From Pomphorhynchus laevis (lineage: Eukaryota > Acanthocephala > Palaeacanthocephala > Echinorhynchida > Pomphorhynchidae): a DNA stretch of 64,000 bases. A model generated the notes under the pieces. The model worked only from the letters and a program-made list of their open reading frames with translations. It did not search any database and was not told the origin of the DNA. The position numbers and the translations under genes are program-made. The stretch is taken from NCBI GenBank assembly GCA_012934845.2, contig WNNJ02000885.1, forward strand, positions 1-64,000. Reading direction: 5' to 3'. Shown piece after piece: positions 1-10,224 of the stretch; positions within the stretch are counted from its first letter, which is position 1; each line of letters begins with the position of its first letter.

Positions 1-297
1 TTTTGCATGAGCATTCATGCATACCATATAATATAAAATATAATACATTAAATAATGAAATTTTAAGAATTGCAACAATATGTAATAATATTGGCTTTCT
101 TCAAAATCATTTAAATAATTTAATAGATACATATTTTAAACTAGGTTACTATAAAAATAACATCAAACAGAAAATAGTAAAATATATAAATCAACACAAT
201 AATATAAAGAATAAATTTAAACTCTTAAGTGGCAAATTTTTATGGATGGATAATAAATAATATACTTTGTATTAGAATAAGATACTCGATAGTATAA
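1..297 (+). mobile_element. Naiad PLE, 3' end of copy A (RT thumb)
   Basis: The window opens inside the last part of a Naiad-type Penelope-like reverse transcriptase. The frame running to position 258 matches the C-terminal thumb region of the other copies here (for example 3580-3834), ending in FLWMDNK and a stop. The usual 3' UTR follows for about 35 bases and then breaks off, and the middle of a second RT (copy B) starts directly. This head-to-tail joint is what PLE tandem insertions look like. The rest of copy A lies outside the window. Confidence 0.85.
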
Positions 298-1310
298 TAA
301 TCAAAATTATTTAAAAGTAGGGACATCTATATTTAGACAAGTAAAAGGTGTTCCAATGGGTGGTAATAGTAGCCCAATTATAGCTGACTTGTTTTTAAGC
401 TTTATAGAATATGAATTTGTTCATAACTGTGTAAAAACTTAATCTAAACAATATAAATATATGAAATATATGTTTCGATACATTGATGATATATGTGTAT
501 TTAACTCTAACAATTTTTATTCAATTAGTGAACAAATTTATCCAGAAAGCCTTATTCTTAACAAAACCAATATTAATGATAAAGAAGGTGTATATCTAGA
601 TATGAACATTAAATTAACATTAACTAAAACTACTGTTAATTTATATCGTAAAGATGACATATTTAAATTTACAAGAAACATATTTTTGCATGAGCATTCA
701 TGCATACCATATAATATAAAATATAATACATTAAATAATGAAATTTTAAGAATTGCAACAATATGTAACGATATTGGTTTTCTTCAAAATCATTTAAATA
801 ATTTAATAGATACATATTTTAAACTAGGTTACTACAAAAATAAAATCAAGCAGAAAATAGTAAAATATATAAATCAACACAATAATATAAAGAATAAATT
901 TAAACTCTTAAGAGACGAATTTTTATAGATGGATAGTAAATAATATACTTTTTATTAGAATAAGGTACTAGATAGTTATTTCAGAGGGAATACATCATTA
1001 ACACGTATTTGGCCCCTCTGCTATGTTAGGAGGAGGAGTTAGGATCCGAAACATGATAGCATTGCAGTACCTTCTGATGACCTCTAATTCTTATTCTGAT
1101 ACAACGTCTGTTATTTATTAGTCAATTCATAAAAATTGATTTTTATTTTTAATTTCAGTTTGTAATTCATCTTGATATAAATTATATAAAATATTATAAC
1201 AATTATTTATTATTAATTAATTTTTAATTTTTAACTATTTAACTTTTATTTTGCATTATTTTTTATTTGCAATATAAAATACGTAGACTCAGTTGGCTTA
1301 TTTAATTATT
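298..1310 (+). mobile_element. Naiad PLE, 5'-truncated copy B
   Basis: This copy begins in the RT just before motif B (KGVPMGGNSSPIIADL) and runs through motif C (RYIDDICVFN), the thumb and the 3' UTR to the usual Naiad end, ACGTAGACTCAGTTGGC. One in-frame TAA lies between motifs B and C (near 440), so the copy is dead. The coding part from 461 to 928 is open. The 3' UTR holds the conserved structured block at about 965-1090. The 5' breakpoint falls within a few bases of that of the copy at 9545, so the two may share a truncated source. Confidence 0.85.
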
Positions 1311-1540
1311 CTACACATTAATGAAGATCGTTCTCCATTGAAGTGCATGTTGAGAAACTTGTGCTGTGATAGATATGGATGTCCAGGAATTGTGTCGCAG
1401 CATAGATTAGCGTGACAAAACAAACGAATATTATTAAAACATTTTTCTTGTATAGGGAAATGACAAACAAACATTTGTTTGTCGTTTGCACACGACAAAC
1501 AAATGTTTATCATTAAATATTAATAATAATTGAAACTGTA
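1311..1540. other. Spacer between Naiad copies with snap-back palindrome
   Basis: No recognisable coding sequence is present. It contains a perfect 17-bp inverted repeat with a 6-base spacer (1469-1485 and 1492-1508, arm AAACATTTGTTTGTCGT). It may be 5' untranslated sequence of copy C or unrelated flanking DNA. Confidence 0.4.
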
Positions 1541-1547
1541 ATACCGC

Positions 1548-1989
1548 AGGTGTAGTGTATCTAATACAATGCACATGTGGATTGCAAAATATAGGAAAAA
1601 CATATCAAATGTTAAAAACTAGGTTTAGGCAACACATATATAATATACAGCATAATAGTCAAACTATATTTCATAAACATATGTGATTAATAGGACATGA
1701 TATTAAAAACTGTAAATTATTTATTTTAGAACATATTATCGAAGAAAACATTTCAATATTAAATCAAAAACTATTAGAAAAAGAAGATTTTTGGATTAAA
1801 ACGCTTAATTCCATGTACCCATTAGGATTGAATGACGTGGTACAAGGAATTGGCAGAAGTAGTATAATACATAATAAACAACTATATTATAATAATCCGG
1901 TTAAACGCAAACCAAGAAGTCATGGTGATAAAAGGAATAGGAAAAATAGAGTTAAAAATATTAAAAAAGATATGTATATAAATGAATAA
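1548..1989 (+). pseudogene. Naiad N-terminal GIY-YIG endonuclease domain (broken)
   Basis: Reading from GVVYLIQCTCG, the GIY and YIG positions appear as VVY and NIGKT, with CTC between them. These are followed by a TRFRQH segment carrying the likely catalytic Arg and a later KEDFWIKTLN segment carrying the likely metal-binding Glu. A basic tail (NPVKRKPRSHGDKRNRKNR) precedes a stop at about 1989. A TGA at 1684-1686 interrupts the domain. The related fragment at 47860-48110 has AAA (Lys) there, so TGA looks like a simple nonsense change. In the family this domain nicks target DNA to prime reverse transcription. The order nuclease then RT is the reverse of classical Penelope. Confidence 0.85.
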
Positions 1990-1995
1990 TTAGAA

Positions 1996-2742
1996 ATGTT
2001 AAAACAACTTTTAAGTGATAATAAGCTAAAAGATCTTTATGTAAATATAAGAAGTTTTTCTAAAGATATCATATGTTCAATAAATCAAAAATTAATTAAC
2101 GACTATGATAGGCTAAGTTGTATAATAGACAGTTATTGTAATACAAAATACTATAATCAAACAATAAATGTAAATAATAACAATAGAAAATATACATTAA
2201 TCATAAACTTCATTAATAAATGTATAGATAACATAAATATAGCCGGACTTTTAAATAATTCTAAAAGTAAAGAAATAATAGGGTCAGATTTAAGTAAATA
2301 TATTCCTAAAATAAGGTATAAACTCCTACCACTATTAGGACGAAAAATTTGTAATTATAATAAAGAATTAAAATCAATATGTAACGATAATATTAGAAAC
2401 ATAATGGAAACAGAATGCAATTGTAAAAGTCTTAGTTTTGATAAAATAAATGAACATATATGTACCCATTATCTAGAATTAATTGAAAATTGTGAATTAA
2501 GAAAGCTGCTATCAAAAGGGTATAAATATAGATTAAATAAAAACAACGACAAAAATAAAATTTACAGTTCGTTATATAATAACTTAAATGATTACTTTAG
2601 TAAGCTGATTAATAGTGTTTGCTCGATAAAAATTTGGAAAGATTATATATTTGATAAAATAAAAAATAAAATGAAAATAACAAACAATTATGAAAGGAAA
2701 GATAAAATTAATAAAGATATGTATAAAGAACTTACTAAATAA
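1996..2742 (+). CDS. Naiad CxC linker and N-terminal RT region
   Basis: A 248-residue open stretch rich in Lys, Asn and Ile, in line with the local base composition. Around residues 135-140 it carries METECNCKSLSF, the CxC motif reported as the hallmark of the linker between nuclease and RT in N-terminal-EN PLEs. The same block recurs at 22237-22488 and 44350-44530. The C-terminal YERKDKINKDMYKELTK leads into the RT fingers, which continue after a stop as TIDKASNNFVFICKK. It follows the nuclease part with no other gene between them, so in an active element this would be one polyprotein. The start codon is only the first Met of the open stretch. Confidence 0.8.
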   Translation: MLKQLLSDNKLKDLYVNIRSFSKDIICSINQKLINDYDRLSCIIDSYCNTKYYNQTINVNNNNRKYTLIINFINKCIDNINIAGLLNNSKSKEIIGSDLSKYIPKIRYKLLPLLGRKICNYNKELKSICNDNIRNIMETECNCKSLSFDKINEHICTHYLELIENCELRKLLSKGYKYRLNKNNDKNKIYSSLYNNLNDYFSKLINSVCSIKIWKDYIFDKIKNKMKITNNYERKDKINKDMYKELTK

Positions 2743-3128
2743 AAGGATGACTATATAATAACAACTATTGATAAAGCTAGTAATAATTTTGTCTTCATAT
2801 GCAAAAAGCTTTATTATGATATACTAATGAAAGAGGATAATTCTAATTGATTAAAATGTAAATCCAACATATGAACGTAGTGAGTTGAGTTTTGAACCAA
2901 TTATTATAAGTCACTGTTCTATAATGGATAAAAAGGGTATAAAGGTTGAATTAGATAATAAAACTATACCTATATTATATTGGAATCCAAAATTACATAA
3001 AAATCCGATAAAACCTAGCTTCATATGTAGTGCGTTTAAATGTACATTAAAACCACTTTCTGTCTATATGAATAAAATACTTAAAGTAATTAACGCACAT
3101 ATAACGCCTATCTAACAAAAATTAAACC

Positions 3129-3834
3129 ATCAAATAAATATAAATATATGGATAAAATTGAATTAATAGAATCCTTAAATATTTTGATAAATCAAAATTA
3201 TTTAAAAGTAGGGACATCTATATTTAGACAAGTAAAAGGTGTTCCAATGGGTGGTAATAGTAGCCCAATTATAGCTGACTTGTTTTGAAGCTTTATAGAA
3301 TATGAATTTGTTCATAACTGTGTAAAAACTAAATCTAAACAATATAAATATATGAAATATATGTTTCGATACATTGATGATATATGTGTATTTAATTCTA
3401 ATAATTTTTATTCAATTAGTGAGCACATTTATCCAGAAAGCCTTATTCTTAACAAAACCAATATTAATGATAAAGAAGGTGTATATCTAGATATGAACAT
3501 TAAATTTACATTAACTAAAACTACTATTAATTTATATCGTAAAGATGACATATTTAAATTTACAAGAAACATATTTTTGCATGAGCATTCATGCATACCA
3601 TATAATATAAAATATAATACATTAAATAATGAAATTTTAAGAATTGCAACAATATGTAATGATATTGGCTTTCTTCAAAATCATTTAAATAATTTAATAG
3701 ATACATATTTTAAACTAGGTTACTATAAAAATAACATCAAGCAGAAAATAGTAAAATATATAAATCAACACAATAATATAAAGAATAAATTTAAACTCTT
3801 AAGTGGCAAATTTTTATGGATGGATAATAAATAA
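3129..3834 (+). pseudogene. Naiad RT palm and thumb of copy C
   Basis: RT motif B (VPMGGNSSPIIADL) near 3240 and motif C (YIDDI, catalytic Asp pair) near 3370 are both intact. The thumb follows (FLHEHSCIPYNIKYNTLNN). A TGA near 3287 separates the motif B segment from the open 160-residue stretch at 3352-3834. Motif A is deleted upstream, so no polymerase activity is possible from this copy. Codon use is very AT-rich. Confidence 0.85.
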
Positions 3835-4200
3835 TATACTTTGTATTAGAATAAGATACTAGATAGTTTTATCAGAGGAAATACATCATTAGCATGTATT
3901 TGGCCCCGCTGCTATGTTGGGTAGAGGAGTTAGGGGCCGAAACCTGATAGCATAGCAGTTCCTCCTGATGACCTCTAATTCTTATTCTGATACAACGTCT
4001 GTTATTTATTAGTCAATTCATAAAAATGACGTTTATTTTAAATTTCATTTTTTTAACTTGATTTAAATTATAGAAAATCTAAAAACAATTATTAATTTTA
4101 TTATTTAATTATTAAATTTTGATTTAGCATTATTATGTTTTGTTTATTTTATAATTATATAACAATACGTAGACTCAGTTAGCTGATTTAATAGTCATGC

Positions 4201-5090
4201 CTACAAAACAGCATGACCTCGCAGAGCATTGGTGCTATATGATACCATAGTGATGTTCCGGCAAAATGGCACAGTAGGAATTTTTAATCTTTTGATTATC
4301 GCGCCATTGATGAAGTTTTCGCACTCCCTGTATCTATCAAGGAATTTAAGAAGTGATTTTCGACGTTGACAGTTATCTGAGCTGTAGAAGTATCGTGATT
4401 TTCTGAGGATCTGGATGGTATATATTCTACTAATTAGAATGTGCTGCCTGACAATTGAATGGAGGAAATCGAGACAATATCATTGATATGTATAAAACTA
4501 CATATGGTAGCAAATATTCATCTTTGTCACATTTCTAACATTTTGCAAATCGTGCGGGACATAATTTGCAGGAATACCATTGCCACCCACAAAAGAAACA
4601 CGTTTTGGAAAATTTCATTATATATTCTTCGATTGAGTAGTCTATGGTTAGCTTTAGGATTTCCAGAAGTCTTTGTCTGATATTCCCAGATTGAAGCCTC
4701 GATATAAAGGCGTCTCTAACAAATATATCACGGTGTTCATTAGATTCGACATCAGCAAAGTCACAATCGTTACTCAGCTTATTTAGTGTTCATGATAAAT
4801 ATATTAGTGTTGGGTTTTTTCGACTTGTCATTTCCAATTTTCTATCATTTGTCGCTCGTTAAAGCATTACGCGCTAAGTAGGAGGATTTATTATTTTCTC
4901 AATATATTATTTCACCTGCTTTATGAATTAATATGAAAAAGAAATATCGTTTCTTTCATTCATAAAGTCGAGTTAAAATATTATTAATTTTTTGAATATA
5001 TTGTAAGCAAAATAAATTAACGATAACGTTCAAAGCAAATAAACACTATAAATCATCATATAATTTGCAACTTTGTTACTGTAATTATGC
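4201..5090. other. No gene recognised
   Basis: Mixed-composition sequence between copy C and the CHMP5 stop. A 73-codon open stretch (4459-4680) has no recognisable motif. TTTATT near 4889 on the plus strand would give an AATAAA polyadenylation signal for CHMP5 on the minus strand. Confidence 0.4.
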
Positions 5091-5771
5091 TTAAAGGCGA
5101 TTGGGAAGAACAGGCAATCCAAATTCGTCAGTTTGAATTGTGGAACTTGTTAGTTTCTGTTGTTTATCAGGAGTGCTGACAGGTACTGTTGGTGCTCTCT
5201 CTATTTCGTCCAAGTAGTTGTTTCCCTCGGTTTTGTATTCTACATCATCCATATCCGCACTAATAGCTTCTAATTCGGCTTCAAGTTCTTCTTCGTTGTA
5301 ATCTGGAACTTGGTAATTTCGACCCAAAGCTTCTTGTAATTCATCGGCTTGATACATATAATCCTCAAGATCATCTTGTAGTTTATCAATTTCGTTGAAA
5401 TTGATCTTTTTCATTTCACGTTTCATTTGTACCACACCAGATTTCATAGCACTTACAGCCAACTGGTTATCTTTTACAGACTCTAGCGTCATGCCTTGTT
5501 GTCCAATATTGAAAGATTGCTGTCGAAGCAAATCAAGTTGCTGTTCATACTGCTTTCTCTGCCTCAATAAATTGATAGCTCTTCGTCGCAATAATGTTTT
5601 GGCCTGACCATCTCGTAGCTTGCTCATTTGCTCAGAAAGTTTCTTTAAATCAATGTTAAATTTTTCGATTTTTCGCTCAATAGCTTCAGCACGCCCATCT
5701 ATACTGGCAACACACTCATTTAGATTCGGAGGTGTGGGCTTTTCTTTTTTCGTACCGAATAATCGATTCAT
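5091..5771 (-). CDS. CHMP5: Charged multivesicular body protein 5 (ESCRT-III, Vps60)
   Basis: A 226-residue Snf7-family protein starting MNRLFGTKKEKPTPPNL, very close to animal CHMP5 (about 219 residues). CHMP5 binds LIP5/VTA1 and regulates VPS4 in late steps of multivesicular body sorting on endosomes. The basic helical N-terminal half has the family pattern (IDGRAEAIERKIEKF, then LRRRAINLLRQRKQYEQQL). An acidic middle (EEELEAELEAISADMDD) follows, and the protein ends in DEFGLPVLPNRL, the typical CHMP5 C-terminal motif. The frame is open in one exon. Directly upstream of the ATG is TTGTATTTTTGTAG, which resembles a 3' splice site, so a 5'-UTR intron is likely. No damage is visible; the single coding exon could also mean a conserved retrocopy. 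Confidence 0.95.
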   Translation of the reverse strand: MNRLFGTKKEKPTPPNLNECVASIDGRAEAIERKIEKFNIDLKKLSEQMSKLRDGQAKTLLRRRAINLLRQRKQYEQQLDLLRQQSFNIGQQGMTLESVKDNQLAVSAMKSGVVQMKREMKKINFNEIDKLQDDLEDYMYQADELQEALGRNYQVPDYNEEELEAELEAISADMDDVEYKTEGNNYLDEIERAPTVPVSTPDKQQKLTSSTIQTDEFGLPVLPNRL

Positions 5772-6400
5772 CTACAAAAATACAATAATGATATAACACT
5801 GATAAAATGTAAAAGTTAATCAGATCATAGGCTGAATTAGTTATTATATATATTGTCAAAGCTTTCACCCCGTTACGGCTTTGTCATTAGCTCATCTGAA
5901 AACATGGAACACATATTAACATCGTCACAAAAGCATTAACAATCAATTAATAAATAATTAATAGCATAATTAATATTTATCATTGCATCGAATCAAGCCA
6001 GCCCACCGCCACGTCTTTATTGGTGAGGCTCTTGTCGCTACCTGCACACGATATTAAGATTGCCTCCATTGGTTTTCGCGACACAATGTTATCTGCTCGG
6101 TAGATTACCTTTGCGCTGCACTTTGGTTGCTCATTTGCATGTTGTTGTAAATAATGCACGGCCCATGTATTGTTGACGTAAGAAAGCGCTGACGGGTTTC
6201 GTGCTGCTCTTAAATATCCTTGAGCCGTTCAGAAACCGTTCAACCGTTTATGAACGTTCAGAAACATTTAATTCTTTTAATTTACAATGTGTTACACCAT
6301 CAAGAAGAATCACTACTGAGCATTAAAAACAGAAATCAAAAGGAGGAATAAAATCGCTGGCAGCTTCAAATGCCCAAGTTTTTTCACGGCGTGAAAGTAT
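5772..6400. other. CHMP5 upstream region
   Basis: No coding sequence was recognised apart from a short piece near 6185-6235. That piece, read on the minus strand, repeats the VSERLK part of the GIY-YIG relic at 6407-6600. The CHMP5 promoter and any 5' exon should lie here; no clear core promoter motif was identified. Confidence 0.4.
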
Positions 6401-6406
6401 ATTTGA

Positions 6407-6600
6407 TATAAACACTATTTCAGGGTTTCATGTTGCTCTTAAATGTTCCTTGAGCCTTTCAGAAACCGGACGTTGTGTTTCTCCTATGTAGCTAACCTTC
6501 TTACTCACAGTAGCGCACTTATCACAAAACATTTCATAAACTATATTACGTTAGTAGCACAATGAAACATTATCCTGTTTAACATCTACTTTGACCCGCT
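6407..6600 (-). pseudogene. Canonical PLE GIY-YIG endonuclease fragment
   Basis: On the minus strand the sequence reads IVYEMFCDKCATV, then SYIGETQRPVSERLKEHL. This is the GIY (IVY) and YIG (YIGET) core of the classical Penelope nuclease with the CxxC between them and the RLKEH helix. In classical PLEs this domain follows the RT; no RT is attached here. It is a short fossil fragment, distinct in sequence from the Naiad nuclease. Confidence 0.75.
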
Positions 6601-7900
6601 CGATGTTCTTAATATCTTATCAAAGAAACCGGCTAAAAATAGTTGAGGTCCTGATGGTATTCCTAGTATATTATTACGCAAAGTTGCATCGAATATATAT
6701 CTTCTGCTTTTTGAAATTTACTACTGATCCCTGAGAACTGGCATAGTCTCAGATATGTAGAAGAGAGCATTAGTCATTTCAGTTTTCAAAAAGGGGGATA
6801 AGGTAAATCCTCAAAATTATCGGCCAATAAGTTTGACGTGTATTGCTTGCAAGGTGATGGAGAAACTGATCCTAATGTATCTTATCATTTGGACAAATTC
6901 AATAAATCTTCTTATTTGGACAAATTCAATATTTTGTCTAATAAACAGCATGGGTTTAGAAAACATCACTCCACTTCAACTAATCTAACATTAGCTCGCG
7001 AAAGCTGTGCCGGTTTTGTCGAACAGGGGATGCCGGTTGATGTCGTCTTTATTGATTTGTCCAAAGCTTTTGATCGGGTCGTTCATCCAATTTTACTAGA
7101 AACTTGGAAATTACGGATTCTCAAAGCACGTTTGTATCTGGATACGTGAATTCTTGAGTAGACGTTCCTTTGCCGTGCGAGTTAGTGAGTCTCTTTCCAA
7201 ATGGTTCATCTCATTCAATGTGTTCCTCAAGGCTTTATCATTAGTACCACTTTGTTTAATATCTACATCAACGAAATCGCTGAAAATGTTACATGCAAGT
7301 GTCCATTATACGCTGATGACATGAAACTGTAGTGCCCTTCATTTCGTGGTTCTTATAGCTCTCCCATACTACAATCAGATTTGGATAAAGTTAGTAGTTG
7401 GTGTTCATCACACGGCTTAGTAATTAATTTTAGTAAATGTCGACATATGAGAATTGGTCAATCCCGATTACCTTCCCCTTTTTATCAATTCAGCTCAACA
7501 GTTATCGAATCAGTAAATTACTTTTCTGATCTAGGTGTTGTTATCTCCTCCAATTTAAAATCTCGTCTTTATTCTTCTGTGGTTATTGCAAAATGCCGTA
7601 TAATTTTAGGATTTCTTCATCGAAACGTTGGACGACTTGAGCCAAAGGTTTTACGCATTGTATATTCAAGTCTCTTAAAATCACATATGCTCTATGCATC
7701 TCACGCGACACACCCTCAACTGAAATCAGAATTGAGTGAATTCGACAACATTTTGAGTTTAGCCACACACTTGGTTCCGGCAACTCGTTCCAGTCCTTAT
7801 CCAGTTAGACTAGAGACGTTGATATAAGATCTATTAAATGCGATCTGTTGATTGCAGATCTTACACTAGTGTGGATGTCGCTGCGCGCGCCTAACCATCC
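6601..7900 (+). mobile_element. APE-type LINE relic (jockey/CR1-like RT)
   Basis: A decayed non-LTR retrotransposon RT on the plus strand. Recognisable pieces in order are GPDGIPS (about 6645), VFKKGDKVNPQNYRPISLT (about 6785), KQHGFRKHHST and VFIDLSKAFDRVVHP (motif A, about 7045), a VPQG-type segment (about 7215), LYADDMKL (motif C, about 7310) and a thumb at 7381-7827. Frames change between these pieces and several stops are present. The clade is judged from motif style only (jockey, CR1 or a relative). Nothing of ORF1 or the APE endonuclease was recognised. Confidence 0.85.
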
Positions 7901-8229
7901 GTGTAAGCAGCTGTTCTGTTTTCGTGAATCCTAAATTTTATGTGGACACTAGCTATGTTTGAAGCATCGCTCAAAGCATCGAACAAATTGTACGACAGTG
8001 ATAGATCGCGTCTGTATGTTCATTTAGTCCGTGCATTAATTCCGTTCAGTCCGTTTGTTCCGTATAATTGATAATACTACCCTCCTCTTTTCTCAGCACG
8101 GTATTAATAGTATTAATTGATAATACTACCCTCCTCTTTTCTCAGCACTGTCTTGGGACCGGCCATGGCGGAGTTTAGATACATTATATGGATACTTGTA
8201 ATGCAATATTATATAGATTCATTAATCAA
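7901..8229. repeat. Short direct repeat, otherwise unassigned
   Basis: Contains a short tandem duplication around TTGATAATACTACCCTCCTC (near 8070 and 8116). No gene is seen. Confidence 0.45.
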
Positions 8230-8600
8230 CATTCAGTTTCATACTTGTAGCTAAAATCCATTTGTGTATTCGATCAAAGTCATTATGTAGGAACCAAACA
8301 TACGTATCATTGATATTAACAGAATAAAATTTGAGGTAATCCTCAAAAGCCAAGCAAGGGTTCTGGATTCTTAACAGCAATTCATTAATATAAACAATAA
8401 AGAAGAAAATACCGAATACAGTACCCTGCGGAACTCCACAATTTACGCGTTTTGAATAGGATAAATGGCATTCATCTCAAACTCTAAAAAATCTAAATTA
8501 TGAGGAAATCGCTGATCCACCTACACAGCAACGAATAAACTTCATAATGAGACAACAAGCTAAGCAAACTTTCATGTGGAACTCAATCGAAAATCGATCG
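8230..8600 (-). mobile_element. APE-type LINE RT fragment
   Basis: On the minus strand a degraded RT reads CGVPQGTVFGIFFFIVYINELL, the usual motif B region of jockey/CR1-like LINEs, followed by a decayed motif C (FEDYLKFYS). It lies just downstream of the CatSper2 stop codon. It differs from the copy at 6601-7900 and is on the opposite strand. Confidence 0.75.
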
Positions 8601-8750
8601 AGTTATCATTAGTATATTATTATTTGAGTTTTGACTTCATTGCAAATCTGGAGAAAATATACACGCCTCAAATTGATTGATTCCCAAATAACAAAATTAA
8701 TTAAAAAATTTAATGAAAAGATAAGTTTAAATTTAATTTATATACAAACA

Positions 8751-9452
8751 CTAATGAGATTTTATTTTATTTTTAAACAGTCTACAAATGCACGAAATAT
8801 ATTTTCTTATTAATTCGATTCTCTCTGTCGAATGCTCGTTTAACTTTATCAAAAGATCATAGTATTTAATAATATCTGTCTTGGTCCATTTCATAATGCA
8901 TTGCGATTTTGTTTTTTTTAATTTCAATGAAGTAAGCACGTTATGCAATTCTTTTGAATCGATTAAAGTCCTTGAACTTTGCTCTGCTATTTTGTATATT
9001 CCGTCTAATTTTGGTTTTGTCTTATGACGTCGATAACTTTGCCCAAATTGTTCGAGCACTTCTCTCAGTTCTTCGTTTGGTGATGATGTTTCTTTATCTT
9101 TCCACCATTTCAGAAGGCTGTGTTTTGTTCGTAATGACTGAAAATTTTGCACCACAACTCCAAGCAGCATTGGATTTATAATTGTACCTGCTAGTATAAG
9201 CCATATAGCTAGGAATATCCAAATTATGCATTTTGGTACATCAGTGTCTATATTTTCTAGATGACGATGCCATCTATCCATAGTCATTAATTCGAAAACG
9301 GCTAATAGTGCATGATGAGGATATCGAAACATATTATGCTGAGCAGAACTAATTTTATCTTTATAATAAATCTTTTCATTTACCTTTACTTTCGAAATAT
9401 TTTGAAATACTTCAACTAGCACTAAGGAGTATATGATAATAAAAGTGGCTTT
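8751..9452 (-). CDS. CATSPER2: CatSper2, 3' exon: end of S5, pore, S6 and C-terminal tail
   Basis: The second coding exon of a sperm cation channel alpha subunit. It opens in the middle of S5 (KATFIIIYSLVLVEVF). The pore follows, with LMTMDRW matching the CatSper T-x-D-x-W filter, then S6 (IIWIFLAIWLILAGTIINPM) and VVVQNFQSLR, very close to the MVTNFQNIR of vertebrate CatSper2. The tail ends with an IIKYYDLLIKLNEHSTER helix that matches the vertebrate C-terminus. Joining at an AG at 9453-9454 to the exon ending at 15448 keeps frame and gives an S5 of the family's length. CatSper2 forms part of the heterotetrameric Ca2+ channel of the sperm tail. No stop or frameshift is seen. The exact splice site is my inference. 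Confidence 0.88.
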   Translation of the reverse strand, partial: KATFIIIYSLVLVEVFQNISKVKVNEKIYYKDKISSAQHNMFRYPHHALLAVFELMTMDRWHRHLENIDTDVPKCIIWIFLAIWLILAGTIINPMLLGVVVQNFQSLRTKHSLLKWWKDKETSSPNEELREVLEQFGQSYRRHKTKPKLDGIYKIAEQSSRTLIDSKELHNVLTSLKLKKTKSQCIMKWTKTDIIKYYDLLIKLNEHSTERIELIRKYISCICRLFKNKIKSH

Positions 9453-9600
9453 CTTGAAGATTATCGCTAATAAACAAGTTATTTTAAAAATTAGACCTCA
9501 AAATATATAATAGATATATAATTATATTATATATAATAAAATATAACAAAATTATTTAAAAGTAGGGACATCTATATTTAGACAAGTAAAAGGTGTTCCA

Positions 9601-10188
9601 ATGGGTGGTAATAGTAGCCCAATTATAGCTGACTTGTTTTTAAGCTTTATAGAATATGAATTTGTTCATAACTGTGTAAAAACTAAATCTAAATTATATA
9701 AATATATGAAATATATGTTTCGATACATTGATGATATATGTGTATTTAATTCTAATAATTTTTATTCAATTAGTGAACAAATTTATCCAGAAAGCCTTAT
9801 TCTTAACAAAACCAATATTAATGATAAAGAAGGTGTATATCTAGATATGAACATTAAATTAACATTTACTAAAACTACTGTTAATTTATATCGTAAAGAT
9901 GACATATTTAAATTTACAAGAAACATATTTTTGCATGAGCATTCATGCATACCATATAATATAAAATATAATACATTAAATAATGAAATTTTAAGAATTG
10001 CAACAATATGTTATAATATTGGCTTTCTTCAAAATCATTTAAATAATTTAATAGATACATATTTTAAACTAGGTTACTATAAAAATAACATCAAGCAGAA
10101 AATAGTAAAATATATAAATCAACACAATAATATAAAGAATAAATTTAAACTCTTAAGCGGCAAATTTTTATGGATGGACAATAAATAA
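9601..10188 (+). CDS. Naiad RT C-terminal half (motifs B and C, thumb)
   Basis: An undamaged 195-residue stretch starting at the Met of VPMGG; the real frame is open further upstream to the element's truncation point. It shows MGGNSSPIIADLFLSF (motif B), MFRYIDDICVFNSN (motif C with both catalytic Asp), KEGVYLDMNIKL (motif D/E region) and a thumb ending FLWMDNK. It lacks motif A and the nuclease, so it cannot act alone. Confidence 0.85.
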   Translation: MGGNSSPIIADLFLSFIEYEFVHNCVKTKSKLYKYMKYMFRYIDDICVFNSNNFYSISEQIYPESLILNKTNINDKEGVYLDMNIKLTFTKTTVNLYRKDDIFKFTRNIFLHEHSCIPYNIKYNTLNNEILRIATICYNIGFLQNHLNNLIDTYFKLGYYKNNIKQKIVKYINQHNNIKNKFKLLSGKFLWMDNK

Positions 10189-10224
10189 TATACTTTGAAT
10201 TAAAATAAGATACTAGATAGTTTT

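Larger units (their letters stand above)
1541..4200 (+). mobile_element. Naiad PLE copy C, nearly full length with internal deletion
   Basis: This is the most complete Naiad here. In order it has an N-terminal GIY-YIG nuclease (1548-1989), a linker/N-terminal RT block with the CxC motif (1996-2742), an RT fingers part (2743-3115), an RT palm/thumb (3129-3834) and a 3' UTR ending at ACGTAGACTCAGTTAGC near 4185. Nuclease before RT plus a CxC linker is the published diagnosis of the Naiad/Chlamys clade. Compared with the copy at 11022-11846, about 250 bp is missing near 3103, which removes RT motif A. There are also stops in the nuclease, after 2742 and before 3352. It is inactive. Confidence 0.9.

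Noticed and set aside
1684-1686. In-frame TGA in the Naiad nuclease as a possible selenocysteine codon
   Set aside because: Some Naiads (spiders, clams) do encode selenoproteins, but the matching position in the copy at 47860-48110 is AAA (Lys), not Cys or TGA, and no selenocysteine insertion element was seen.
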